Assembly: GCF_025934275.1 (NCBI RefSeq) | Contig: NZ_JAICYI010000023.1 | Coordinates: 1-47,100, forward strand | Reading direction: 5' to 3' | Source: Phenylobacterium sp. | GTDB lineage: Bacteria; Pseudomonadota; Alphaproteobacteria; Caulobacterales; Caulobacteraceae | Length of the DNA stretch: 47,100 nt | Part shown: positions 24,715-32,836 of the stretch, in pieces | Layout of the letters: each line of letters opens with the position of its first letter | Position numbering within the stretch: position 1 is the first letter of the stretch | Program-made: the position numbers and the translations under genes | The notes under the pieces: model-generated | Told to the model about the DNA's origin: nothing | Seen by the model: the letters and a program-made list of their open reading frames with translations, nothing else | Databases searched by the model: none

Positions 24715-26457
24715 GTGTCAGTCGCCAGTTCGCCTTCCAGAGCGCGCTCGAAAGTCGTCAAGGCCGCCGCAGCCGAGCCCACGCCGACTGCGCAGCCGCC
24801 GCGACCGCGGCTGCACTTCACCCAGGTCGCCTTCGCGGGCCACAACCGGCCCGAGGACCTCGGCGATCCGGTCGCCGCGCTGGCGAGCCTGCGGAGCGCC
24901 TTCGCCATGCTCTCGGAAGCGGGCGTGAGCGAGGCGCGGCTGGTGACCGGGCTCGCCCCCGGCGCCGACCTTCTGGCGGCGCGCGCCTGGCGCGACGAGG
25001 GGCTGGGCCCGATCCATGCGGTGTTCCCCTTCCTCGACACGCCGTTCGAGCCGGGCTCGGAGGCGCTCATCGAGTCGGCCACCTGGCTGGATGGACGCAC
25101 CTCGGAGTCGCTGGGCCGCAACCCGCACCTGTCCCAGACGCGCTGGCTGATCGGCGCCGCGGACCTCCTGGTGGTGGTGTGGACAGGCGAGCACGCGCGC
25201 GGCGCGGGCGGCACGGCAGATGCGGTCCGCCTGGCGCTCGAGCATGGGATCCCGGTGTTGTGGGCGCAGCCGGGGGAGCGCACGACCCTCAGGATCATCC
25301 GCCCCGAACACCTCGACGAGGACTTCGGCTTCCTCGAGTTCCTGGATGAGCTGCAGTTCGCGCGCGAGCCGCTGGTGCGCGCGGCCAATCCGAAGGCGCT
25401 GCACGACGCGCTCGCCGATCTCGGCCTGGGCGACGTTCACGACGAGATCGACCTGCCCGCCTCCGGCCGCCGCGAACCGCACTCCAACGTGTATCGGCTG
25501 TTTCGCCGCTGGCTGGGCGGCCGATCGACGCCGTTCGCGGGCGCTCAGCCGCCCGCTGACCTGCTGGCGCAGCCCGGTTTCGCGCGCCTCACGGAGGCCT
25601 ACGCCGCCGCCGACGCGAGGGCCAGCGCCCTGGGCTCGGTGCACCGCTCCCACCAGGTGATCCTGCTCGCGGTGGCGATCCTGATGGCGTTCGTGGGCTC
25701 GGCCTCGGCGCTCTGGCCCGAGATCAAGCTGGCGAGCGTGACGGCCGAGCTGATGCTGGCGGTCTTTGCGCTGCTGCTCTGGGCGGATGCCGAGCGCGGT
25801 CGGCGCAACGAGCGCTGGGGCCACGCCCGCCGCCTGGCGGAAGACCTGCGGCGCGAGCGCGTCGCCTGGGCGATCGGCGTCAGCACCGTGCCGCACGGCA
25901 TCGGGCTCTCCAGCGTCAAGCCGGCGCGCCACGTCCGGCGGCTTGCGGGACTGCCGAACGGGGCCTTTGGGGCCGAACGGGTCGGCGCCTGGGGCGCTTG
26001 GGCGGTCGACGAGCTGATCGCGGGTCAGGCGCACTACCACCGCGGGCAATCGGTCATCAACGGGCGCATCGCCCATCGCGTGCATCAGGTGGAGAACGCG
26101 AGCCTCGCCATCCTCCTGAGCGGGCTCCTGGTCTATGTGGCGGCCGCGTTCGGGATGAGCATCCTGGGCGCGGAGGCGCCGCATTGGCTGGGCGGCCTCG
26201 TCACGGTCGCCGGCGCCATCGTCCCGGCGATCGGAGCGGCCGGCCTGGCGTTGGAGGCGACGCTGTCGCTCGGCGAGCAGGCGCAGCGAAGCCGCGTGCT
26301 GGCGGGGCGGCTCGACGTGCTCGCCCGGGATATCGGCCCAGGCGCCCAGCTGGAGGAGGTGCAGGCGGCCGCCAAGGCGGCGATCCGGCTGCAGCAGGCC
26401 CAGGAGGATCATTGGACCGAAGGCGCCGTGCGCCGTCGGCTGTTCCGCGGCGGCTAG
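24715..26457 (+). CDS. SLOG-like Rossmann protein with four transmembrane segments
   Basis: 580 residues. Residues ~32-185 look like a SLOG (SMF/DprA-LOG) nucleotide-binding fold: VAFAGHNRPEDLG, then LVTGLAPGADLLAARAW (the 'tGla.GaD' loop), and LLVVVWTGEHARGAGGTADAVRLALEHGIPVLW (the GGT-A loop). The middle is charged. Hydrophobic pairs follow at ~313-333/341-357 and ~463-485/493-514, each trailed by a charged helix (RGRRNERWGHARRLAEDLRRER; EQAQRSRVLAGRLDVLARD). That layout recalls SLATT-type 2TM effectors linked to SLOG domains. GTG start with GGGGGAG upstream. Twenty bases after the TIR gene, so almost surely one operon. Function unproven. Confidence 0.75.
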   Translation: MSVASSPSRARSKVVKAAAAEPTPTAQPPRPRLHFTQVAFAGHNRPEDLGDPVAALASLRSAFAMLSEAGVSEARLVTGLAPGADLLAARAWRDEGLGPIHAVFPFLDTPFEPGSEALIESATWLDGRTSESLGRNPHLSQTRWLIGAADLLVVVWTGEHARGAGGTADAVRLALEHGIPVLWAQPGERTTLRIIRPEHLDEDFGFLEFLDELQFAREPLVRAANPKALHDALADLGLGDVHDEIDLPASGRREPHSNVYRLFRRWLGGRSTPFAGAQPPADLLAQPGFARLTEAYAAADARASALGSVHRSHQVILLAVAILMAFVGSASALWPEIKLASVTAELMLAVFALLLWADAERGRRNERWGHARRLAEDLRRERVAWAIGVSTVPHGIGLSSVKPARHVRRLAGLPNGAFGAERVGAWGAWAVDELIAGQAHYHRGQSVINGRIAHRVHQVENASLAILLSGLLVYVAAAFGMSILGAEAPHWLGGLVTVAGAIVPAIGAAGLALEATLSLGEQAQRSRVLAGRLDVLARDIGPGAQLEEVQAAAKAAIRLQQAQEDHWTEGAVRRRLFRGG

Positions 26458-26522
26458 GAGGCGCCGGGCGCTTTCCCGGCCGCTGCGGCTATGCGACTGT
26501 GATCAAGCTTGAGGGGGACGCC

Positions 26523-27062
26523 ATGTACGTACGACAAGCTGCAGTTCTTGGGGCCTTTGTGCTGGTGAGCGCCTGCGCCAGCGAAAGCGGGGGAGGCGGC
26601 GTCGCCCCACCCGTGGCGGCGCTCCCGCGCGGCACGGTGGAGTTCCGGACGGCGGACTTCGCCTGGTCGCGCGCGGCCGGGGGCGGCGCGATCCAGGGCC
26701 AGCTCACCTACCGCGTCGCCGGCGTGCCCTACAGCTGCGCCTCGGCGCCCGTGGTGCTGACGCCTGAGACGCCCTGGGTCCGCGCGCGGATGATGATCCT
26801 CTACCGCTCCGACCAATCCGCCGCCGAGCCGGCCGAAGAGGTGCGGGGCCGCACGCCGCCCGAGCGCAGCCAGGACTACTCGGACTTCGTCCACCGCACG
26901 ACCTGCGACGCCGCGGGGCGTTTCACCTTCACCGGCTTGCCGGATGGCTCCTGGTTCGTGATCACCGTCGCCCGGCCGCCGGCCGGCGTGGCTGGGCGCG
27001 AGATGGCGCTGATGCGCCGGGTCACCATCCGCGGCGGCCGGACGGCGAGCGTGCGGCTTTAG
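26523..27062 (+). CDS. Predicted lipoprotein with a carboxypeptidase-regulatory-like fold
   Basis: 179 residues. The leader MYVRQAAVLGAFVLVSACAS ends in a lipobox (LVSAC), so the mature protein should be lipid-anchored. After a Gly-rich spacer the protein is strand-rich: GGAIQGQLTYRVAGVPYSCASAPVVLTPETPW, then CDAAGRFTFTGLPDGSWFVITVARP and VTIRGGRTASVRL. The 'G.F.f.glpdG.y.v.v' pattern is that of carboxypeptidase regulatory/Ig-like domains. It lies 65 bases after the SLOG-like gene on the same strand and may share its transcript. ATG 26523 with GAGGGGGAC upstream was chosen; the longer upstream frame is antisense-like. Role unknown. Confidence 0.7.
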   Translation: MYVRQAAVLGAFVLVSACASESGGGGVAPPVAALPRGTVEFRTADFAWSRAAGGGAIQGQLTYRVAGVPYSCASAPVVLTPETPWVRARMMILYRSDQSAAEPAEEVRGRTPPERSQDYSDFVHRTTCDAAGRFTFTGLPDGSWFVITVARPPAGVAGREMALMRRVTIRGGRTASVRL

Positions 27063-27140
27063 CGCCACCGGCGAAGAAATCACGCCCAAGTCATCCCGCG
27101 CCATGCATCCGACGGGCGCGACGGGAGTTTCCCGCCCGCA

Positions 27141-28385
27141 ATGCGAAGGGTTGCGGGAAAATCGAGGCGTGACCATAGCTTAGGCGTAAGTCTTGCGGCG
27201 AGCGTGCTGTTGGCCGCGTTCGCCCGGCCCGCCCTGGCCCAGCACGCCCAGGCGGGCCAATCCGCGGCGGCCGTCGAGCAAGCCGATGCCTGGACGCCCG
27301 AGGCGACCGCTGCGCTCGAGGCCTCGCTCCGCAGCGCCCACGCCCAAGGACTCGACGCCTCCGTGCTGGCCCATGCGCTCGATGCCGCCGGGCCGGGCGA
27401 TCCCGGCCGGCTCACCGCCGTGGCGCTGGCGTACGCCCGCGCGCTCGCGTTCGGCGTGGTCGATCCGAAGCGCGTCCACGAGACCTTCAGTCTGCAGACC
27501 AACCGCGGCGACCTGGCCGGCGAGCTTCACGCGGCGCTGGCGGAGCGCCGGCTCGGCGCGTGGCTCGCGTCCCTGCCGCCCCATGACGAGACCTACCGCG
27601 CCCTGTCGCAAGCCTATCTGGGGGCTCGGGTGGCGAGCCGCGCGCACCCCGGCAACGCCGGCCTGCGGGCCCGCGCCCGCACCCTGGCGCTCAACCTCGA
27701 ACGGCTGCGCTGGCTCGACCGCAGTCCGCCCCCTACGCGCATCGACGTCAACGTCGCCGCCGCCCGGCTGTGGTTCCTCGTGGACGGGGCGGTGCTGGAC
27801 AGCCGCAAGGTGGTGGCCGGCGCCCGCGGCCACGAGACGCCGCTGCTGCAGGCCAGCTTCCGCCGCATCGTCGTCAATCCGCCGTGGATCGTGCCGCAGA
27901 AGATCGCCGCCAAGGAGATCCTGCCGAAGGGCCGCCGCTACCTCGCCCGCCACGACATGCGGATCGTCGACGGCCGCGTCATCCAGGAGGCGGGACCCGA
28001 CTCGTCGCTGGGCGCGGTGAAGTTCGATCTCGATGACGACCAGGACATCTACCTGCACGACACGCCCGAGCAGGCCGCCTTCGAGCGCGCCGACCGGCAC
28101 CTGAGCCACGGCTGCGTGCGGGTCGAGGACGCGGTGGGCTTCGCGCACCTGGTGGCCGAGCAGTTCGGCGCCGCCGATCAGTTCGACGACCGCCTGGCCT
28201 CCGGGGAAACCGCCTCGGTGAGCCTGGACGCCGACGTGCCGGTGCGGCTGCTCTATCTCACCGCCTACGTCGACGACGGCGAGGTGCGGTTCGCCAAGGA
28301 CGCCTACGGCTGGGACGCCGACCTCGCCCAGGCGCTCGGCCTCGGCGACGGTGCGCTCGCGATTCCGGTAAAGCTCGGGGCCTGA
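27141..28385 (+). CDS. L,D-transpeptidase, YcbB-like (YkuD domain)
   Basis: Cross-links peptidoglycan stem peptides (3-3) or attaches proteins in the periplasm. 414 residues with an N-terminal signal peptide (VSLAASVLLAAFARPALAQ). A helical scaffold occupies about 45-190, including a 'YALQTNRGDL'-type segment. The YkuD domain runs from IDVNVAAARLWFLVDGAVLDSRKVVAG to the catalytic motif HLSHGCVRVED with C325. NPPWIVPQKIAAKEILP and YLHDTPEQAAF are typical of the YcbB/LdtD branch. It follows the lipoprotein by 78 bases. No LysM or other extra domain is seen. Confidence 0.9.
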   Translation: MRRVAGKSRRDHSLGVSLAASVLLAAFARPALAQHAQAGQSAAAVEQADAWTPEATAALEASLRSAHAQGLDASVLAHALDAAGPGDPGRLTAVALAYARALAFGVVDPKRVHETFSLQTNRGDLAGELHAALAERRLGAWLASLPPHDETYRALSQAYLGARVASRAHPGNAGLRARARTLALNLERLRWLDRSPPPTRIDVNVAAARLWFLVDGAVLDSRKVVAGARGHETPLLQASFRRIVVNPPWIVPQKIAAKEILPKGRRYLARHDMRIVDGRVIQEAGPDSSLGAVKFDLDDDQDIYLHDTPEQAAFERADRHLSHGCVRVEDAVGFAHLVAEQFGAADQFDDRLASGETASVSLDADVPVRLLYLTAYVDDGEVRFAKDAYGWDADLAQALGLGDGALAIPVKLGA

Positions 28386-28413
28386 GTCGGAACAGGCGCC
28401 GCCGCCGGGCCGA

Positions 28414-28490
<77 letters not shown>

Positions 28491-28556
28491 AGGCCCTGCG
28501 GCGAGGGCGCTCTTCTAACGGCTTCGGCCGCCCCCGCAAGCGCTTAATTGCGGACG

Positions 28557-28754
28557 TCACCGCCCCCGGTTCATCCAAGCGATCAGCGGGAACAGCGGCA
28601 CGCCCCAGATGACGCCGGCGACGCCGAAGTAGATGACCTGCGCCCACCAGATCCTCGGCACCCGGTCGCCCAGCGTCGCCACCGCGACCACGTAGGCGGC
28701 GAGGAAGGCCAGGATCGCGAGCATGCCGATCAGTTTGCGCAGGCGGGCGCTCAT
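28557..28754 (-). CDS. DUF2842 membrane protein
   Basis: 65 residues, two membrane segments (about 8-29 and 36-58) and short charged ends. It reads MSARLRKLIGMLAILAF at the start and GVIWGVPLFPLIAWMNRG at the end. This matches the alphaproteobacterial DUF2842 family ('lRklIG' and 'aG..W..P...LI.WM'). Function is unknown. It is divergent from the heme A synthase gene with 74 bases between starts, a common neighbour in this group. Confidence 0.85.
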   Translation of the reverse strand: MSARLRKLIGMLAILAFLAAYVVAVATLGDRVPRIWWAQVIYFGVAGVIWGVPLFPLIAWMNRGR

Positions 28755-28828
28755 CGTCCGCTCTTAGCGATCCCGGCGACGGGGCGGAAGCATGGACGCA
28801 GGCGCCGATTGGCGCTAGCGGGCGATCC

Positions 28829-29860
28829 ATGACCTCGTTCCTGCGCTCTGACCGCTCGCGCGCGGTGGCCGTCTGGCTGATCGTGGTGGCGGCGGTGGTC
28901 ACCGGCATGGTGATCCTGGGCGGCGCGACGCGGCTCACCGGCTCGGGGCTGTCGATCACCGAGTGGGCCCCGGTCACCGGCGTGATCCCGCCGCTCGATC
29001 AGGCCGCCTGGCAGGCCGAGTTCGCCCGCTACCGGCACATCCCGCAGTACCAGCTGCTGAACCGCGGCATGAGCCTCGACCAGTTCAGGTTCATCTACTG
29101 GTGGGAGTGGTCGCACCGGCTGCTCGGCCGCCTGCTTGGCGTGGTGTTCCTGGTCCCGTTCCTGTGGTTCGCGATCCGGCGCCAGCTGTCCGGCCGGCTG
29201 ATGTGGCGGCTCGCGGCGATCTTCCTGCTGGGCGGCCTGCAGGGCGCGGTCGGCTGGTGGATGGTGTCCAGCGGCCTGCAGAACCGGGTTTATGTCGCGC
29301 CCGAGCGGCTGATGCTCCATCTTGGGCTCGCCTTCGTCTTGCTGGCGGCCCTGGTCTGGACCGCGCTCGACGCCGCGGCCGGCCTGGCGCGGCAGACCCT
29401 GCCGAGCCCCTGGGGCGGCCGCGCGCTCGCCTTTGCGGGTCTGCTCTATTTCCAGGTCCTGCTCGGCGCGCTGGTGGCCGGCAACCACGCGGGACTGGTG
29501 TTCAACGACTGGCCGCTGTTCGCCGGTCGCCTCTGGCCGCACCCCTATGCCGGCCCGAGTCTCTGGGCGACGCTCGCCCACAGCCAGGGTGCGGTGCAGT
29601 CGCACCATCGTCTGGTCGCCTACATCGCGCTGATCGCCGCGCTCGCGCTTGGCGGGGCGGCGTGGCGCGCAGGCGATCTCGCCCCGGACGCGAAGCGCCT
29701 GGGGTTGGCGGTCGCGGCCGCGGTGCTGCTGCAGGTCCTGCTCGGGATCGCGACCCTGGTGACCGCGGTGCCGATCGCGCTCGGCGTCGCCCATCAGCTC
29801 ATGGCGGCGATCACCTTCTCGCTCGCGGTCGCCTTCGCCTGGCGGGTGCGGCGGGTCTGA
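28829..29860 (+). CDS. ctaA: Heme A synthase (COX15/CtaA family)
   Basis: Oxidises the C8 methyl of heme O to make heme A for aa3-type cytochrome oxidases; integral membrane. 343 residues with eight hydrophobic segments. Motifs: VILGGATRLTGSGLSITEWAPVTG near the first helix, FIYWWEWSHRLLGRLLG with a heme-ligand histidine, GGLQGAVGWWMVSSGL, LHLGLAFVLLA, AHSQGAVQSHHRLVAY and GVAHQLMAAI, giving the paired conserved histidines of the COX15 branch. The cytochrome P460 gene follows 84 bases later. It ties to hemA/hemB only at pathway level. Confidence 0.94.
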   Translation: MTSFLRSDRSRAVAVWLIVVAAVVTGMVILGGATRLTGSGLSITEWAPVTGVIPPLDQAAWQAEFARYRHIPQYQLLNRGMSLDQFRFIYWWEWSHRLLGRLLGVVFLVPFLWFAIRRQLSGRLMWRLAAIFLLGGLQGAVGWWMVSSGLQNRVYVAPERLMLHLGLAFVLLAALVWTALDAAAGLARQTLPSPWGGRALAFAGLLYFQVLLGALVAGNHAGLVFNDWPLFAGRLWPHPYAGPSLWATLAHSQGAVQSHHRLVAYIALIAALALGGAAWRAGDLAPDAKRLGLAVAAAVLLQVLLGIATLVTAVPIALGVAHQLMAAITFSLAVAFAWRVRRV

Positions 29861-29944
29861 ACCGTCCAGAAACGAGGGAAAACCGTCATTGCAGCCGCAA
29901 CGGGCGCCGCGGCAAATTGCCCCGCAATCCGCCAGGAGGGGGCC

Positions 29945-30559
29945 ATGCGGTTGGGATTGGGAACGCTCATCGCCGGTGCGGCGGCTGTGGTCCTCGGATT
30001 GGGGGCGGCGTCGCGGGCGGCCGCGCCAGGCGAGGCGCCGCGCTTCACGCCCGACGGGCGTCTGGAGTTCCCCAACGACTACCGCACCTGGGTCTACCTC
30101 TCGACAGGCATGGACATGTCCTACGTCGACAAGGGCGGCGATCCCGACCTGCACGTGCTGGACAACGTGTTCGTGAACCGCGGCGCCTATCAGGCTTTCC
30201 AGCGCACCGGCCACTGGCCCGACAAGACGGTGATGATCCTCGAGGCGCGCCGCGCGATCCAGAAGGGCTCGATCAACAAGCGCGGCCAGTTCCAGGCCGA
30301 GGTTTTGGCGCGGGAGGTCCACGTGAAGGACGAGGCGCGCTTCAAGGCGACCGGCGGCTGGGCGTTCTTCGGCTTCGAGGAAGCGGGGGAGGCGCCCGCC
30401 AAGATGATCCCCGCGAACGCCGGCTGCATCGCCTGCCACGAGGCCCACGCGGCGGTGGACACCACCTTCGTGCAGTTCTATCCGACGCTGCTTCCGCTCG
30501 CCCGGGAGAAGCAGACGCTCAGCGCCAACTACCTGAAGGACGAGATGGCGGTAAAATAA
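29945..30559 (+). CDS. Cytochrome P460 family protein
   Basis: 204 residues with a signal peptide (LGTLIAGAAAVVLGLGAASRAAA). The mature part has FPNDYRTWVYLSTGMDMSY at its start, VFVNRGAYQAFQRTGHWPDKTVMILE and the c-type heme site CIACHEAH (C161, C164, H165), all typical of the P460/beta-heme family. True P460 enzymes use a lysine-heme crosslink for hydroxylamine chemistry. Many family members, including cytochrome c'-beta types, bind NO or have unknown roles, so activity is left open. It follows heme A synthase. A GGAGGGG site precedes the ATG closely. A hairpin overlaps its stop codon. Confidence 0.88.
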   Translation: MRLGLGTLIAGAAAVVLGLGAASRAAAPGEAPRFTPDGRLEFPNDYRTWVYLSTGMDMSYVDKGGDPDLHVLDNVFVNRGAYQAFQRTGHWPDKTVMILEARRAIQKGSINKRGQFQAEVLAREVHVKDEARFKATGGWAFFGFEEAGEAPAKMIPANAGCIACHEAHAAVDTTFVQFYPTLLPLAREKQTLSANYLKDEMAVK

Positions 30560-30566
30560 TACCGCC
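30547..30566 (+). terminator. Hairpin over the stop codon of the P460 gene
   Basis: Arms GGCGGTA and TACCGCC are perfect seven-base complements around AAATAA, with the TAA stop (30557-30559) inside the loop. No T-run follows, so termination is uncertain; it could stabilise the 3' end of the transcript. Confidence 0.35.
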
Positions 30567-30619
30567 CTAGAAAACGATCAGTGAAAACAATGCACTGACG
30601 CTCGCGTGTAGATCGCGAG

Positions 30620-30648
30620 TTGACAGTCGCGCCGGGGATCGGCATATG
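30620..30648 (+). promoter_or_regulatory. Probable promoter for rplM-rpsI
   Basis: A consensus -35 TTGACA (30620-30625), 17 bases, then CATATG (30643-30648) as a moderate -10, with 56 bases to the rplM ATG. Just upstream is an inverted repeat, CTCGCG at 30601-30606 with CGCGAG at 30614-30619, which abuts the -35. Confidence 0.5.
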
Positions 30649-30704
30649 CGCCGCTCATCTCGGGGCGGCGTCGCGTCCCGACCCTAGCCCACGGACCGGT
30701 TCCC

Positions 30705-31178
30705 ATGATGAAGACCACGGCTTCGCTGAAGCCCGCCGAGGTCGAGAAGAAGTGGATCGTGATCGACGCCCAGGACGCCGTGGTCGGCCGCCTGGCGTCG
30801 TTCGTCGCCAATCGCCTTCGCGGCAAGCACCGGCCCGACTACACCCCGCACGTGGATTGCGGCGACATGGTCGTGATCGTCAACGCCGAGAAGGTGAAGC
30901 TCACCGGCAAGAAGCTGACCGACAAGGTGTTCTACTGGCACACCGGCCACCCGGGCGGGGTGAAGCAGCGCACCGCCGGCCAGATCCTCGGCGGCAAGCA
31001 TCCCGAGCGGGTGCTGGAGAAGGCCGTCGAGCGCATGCTGCCCAAGGAAAGCCCGCTGGCCCGCAAGCAGATGACCCACCTGCGGATCTACCGCGGCGCC
31101 GAGCATCCCCACGCCGCCCAGAACCCCGAGACCATCGCGTTCGCCGAGCTGAACGCCAAGAACGTGCGGAGCGCATAA
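30705..31178 (+). CDS. rplM: 50S ribosomal protein L13
   Basis: 157 residues. Motifs: [72 protein letters not shown] and [30 protein letters not shown], all diagnostic. Two adjacent ATGs begin the gene, so the first residue is ambiguous by one. rpsI follows after five bases, the universal pairing. Confidence 0.97.
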   Translation: MMKTTASLKPAEVEKKWIVIDAQDAVVGRLASFVANRLRGKHRPDYTPHVDCGDMVVIVNAEKVKLTGKKLTDKVFYWHTGHPGGVKQRTAGQILGGKHPERVLEKAVERMLPKESPLARKQMTHLRIYRGAEHPHAAQNPETIAFAELNAKNVRSA

Positions 31179-31183
31179 GAGCG

Positions 31184-31669
31184 ATGTCGGAAACCCCCGC
31201 CACGGAAGCCACCGGCTTCGACGCCCTGAAGGGCATGGGCACGCAGGCCGAAGAGGTCGTCCGCGAGCCGAAGATCGACGCCCAGGGCCGCGCCTACGCC
31301 ACCGGCAAGCGCAAGAACGCCATCGCCCGCGTGTGGATCAAGCCGGGCAAGGGCAAGATCACCATCAACGGCCGCGACCAGGAGGTCTACTTCGCGCGCC
31401 CGGTGCTGCGGATGATGATCGCCCAGCCGCTGCAGCTCGCCGATCGCGCCGGCCAGTTCGACGTCATCGCCACGGTGGAGGGCTCCGGGCTCTCCGGCCA
31501 GGCCGGCGCGGTGCGCCACGGCATCTCCAAGGCGCTGACCTACTACGAGCCCGCGCTGCGCGCGGTCCTCAAGCCGCATGGCCTTCTGACCCGCGACCCG
31601 CGCGTCGTGGAGCGCAAGAAGTACGGCAAGGCCAAGGCCCGACGCAGCTTCCAGTTCTCGAAGCGCTGA
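31184..31669 (+). CDS. rpsI: 30S ribosomal protein S9
   Basis: 161 residues. An N-terminal extension of about 35 residues common in Caulobacterales precedes the core [34 protein letters not shown]. It ends in the conserved tail [17 protein letters not shown], whose last basic residues contact tRNA in the P site. The frame is open upstream within rplM; ATG 31184 matches the expected start. A terminator-like hairpin follows. Confidence 0.97.
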   Translation: MSETPATEATGFDALKGMGTQAEEVVREPKIDAQGRAYATGKRKNAIARVWIKPGKGKITINGRDQEVYFARPVLRMMIAQPLQLADRAGQFDVIATVEGSGLSGQAGAVRHGISKALTYYEPALRAVLKPHGLLTRDPRVVERKKYGKAKARRSFQFSKR

Positions 31670-31699
31670 GCCGCGCGAGCGATCTCGCGTACGGGTCCG

Positions 31700-31735
31700 G
31701 GGGCGCTTCGGGAGACCGCAGCGCCCCTTCTCTGT
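31700..31735 (+). terminator. Probable terminator after rpsI
   Basis: Eight-base arms GGGGCGCT (31700-31707) and AGCGCCCC (31720-31727) flank a 12-base loop, followed by TTCTCTGTT. The stem is strong and the T-tract is broken, so termination is likely but may be partial before argC. Confidence 0.6.
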
Positions 31736-31753
31736 TCGGACTGGAATTTCGCG

Positions 31754-32731
31754 ATGCCCCACACAGTCTTCATCGATGGCGAAGCCGGAACCACAGGCCT
31801 GCAGATCCGCCAGCGCCTGGCGGGCCGGCCCGACCTGGAGCTGGTGTCGATCGATCCGGCCCGGCGGAAGGACGCCGAGGCCCGGGCCGAGCTGCTTAAC
31901 GGCGTCGACGCCGTCGTGCTCTGCCTGCCGGACGAGGCGGCGCGCCAGGCGGTGGACCTGATCACCTCCAACAGCGTGCGCGTGGTGGACCCCTCGACGG
32001 CCCACCGGGTCGCGCCGGACTGGGTGTTCGGCTTCCCCGAGCTCTGCAGGGGGCAGCGCGAGGCGATCGCCGCCTCCAAGCGGGTGAGCAATCCCGGCTG
32101 CTACTCGACGGGATTCATCGCGCTGGTTCGGCCGCTGGTCGAGGCGGGATTGATCCCGCCGGACTGGCCGCTCACCTGCAACGCGATCTCCGGCTACACC
32201 GGCGGCGGCAAGGCGCTGATCGCCGAGATGGAGGCTGAGCCGCCCGTCGGCGCGTCCGACGTCTACCGGACTTACGGCCTGACGCTGGCGCACAAGCACG
32301 TGCCGGAGATGCAGCTGCGCACCGGCCTGGAGCATCCGCCGCTGTTCGCGCCATCGGTCGGCCGCTACGCCCAGGGGATGATCGTCGAGGTTCCGCTGCA
32401 GCTTTGGGCGCTGCCGGGCGGGCCGGACCCGGAGGACCTGCGCCGCGCGCTCGCCGCCTGGTACGAGGGCGAGCGGTTCATCGAGGTCGCCTCCGAGGCG
32501 GAATGCGCCGAACTCGCTGCGGCCCGGGCCGGAGCGGCAGGCTATGTGCCCGGTCTCGATCCGGAGGCGCTGAACGGTGAGAACCGTATGCGGCTCTTCG
32601 TGTTCGGCAACCGCCAGCGCGGTCAGGCGAGGCTGGTGGCGCTGCTCGACAACCTGGGCAAGGGCGCCTCGGGCGCCTGCGTCCAGAACCTCAACCTGAT
32701 GCTCGGGCTCGAGGAGAGCGCCGGCCTCTGA
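31754..32731 (+). CDS. argC: N-acetyl-gamma-glutamyl-phosphate reductase
   Basis: NADPH-dependent third step of arginine synthesis. 325 residues, the shorter type 2 form. Motifs: [18 protein letters not shown] (nucleotide loop), [21 protein letters not shown], and the catalytic cysteine C116 in [13 protein letters not shown]; then [14 protein letters not shown] and [10 protein letters not shown]. It ends with [17 protein letters not shown], typical for ArgC. It begins 84 bases after rpsI, a neighbour pairing known in alphaproteobacteria. Confidence 0.95.
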   Translation: MPHTVFIDGEAGTTGLQIRQRLAGRPDLELVSIDPARRKDAEARAELLNGVDAVVLCLPDEAARQAVDLITSNSVRVVDPSTAHRVAPDWVFGFPELCRGQREAIAASKRVSNPGCYSTGFIALVRPLVEAGLIPPDWPLTCNAISGYTGGGKALIAEMEAEPPVGASDVYRTYGLTLAHKHVPEMQLRTGLEHPPLFAPSVGRYAQGMIVEVPLQLWALPGGPDPEDLRRALAAWYEGERFIEVASEAECAELAAARAGAAGYVPGLDPEALNGENRMRLFVFGNRQRGQARLVALLDNLGKGASGACVQNLNLMLGLEESAGL

Positions 32732-32836
32732 AGCCGCGCCGAGCGGCGGCCTGAGCGGCGGCGAGTCGTGGCGGCTAAGCGGCTGAAAGCGCCGCACAAA
32801 TTGGGTGGTCCAATACCCTGTTAACCGATTTGCGAC

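Noticed and set aside
23774..26457. Calling the TIR/SLOG pair a canonical Thoeris system
   Set aside because: No Sir2-SLOG ThsA is present, the TIR protein is membrane-anchored, and no other defence genes lie nearby. Kept as a separate, tentative system.
32801..32824. TTGG-N5-CCAA repeat and TTAACC half-site before the histidine kinase
   Set aside because: Arms of four bases and a lone half-site are expected by chance.
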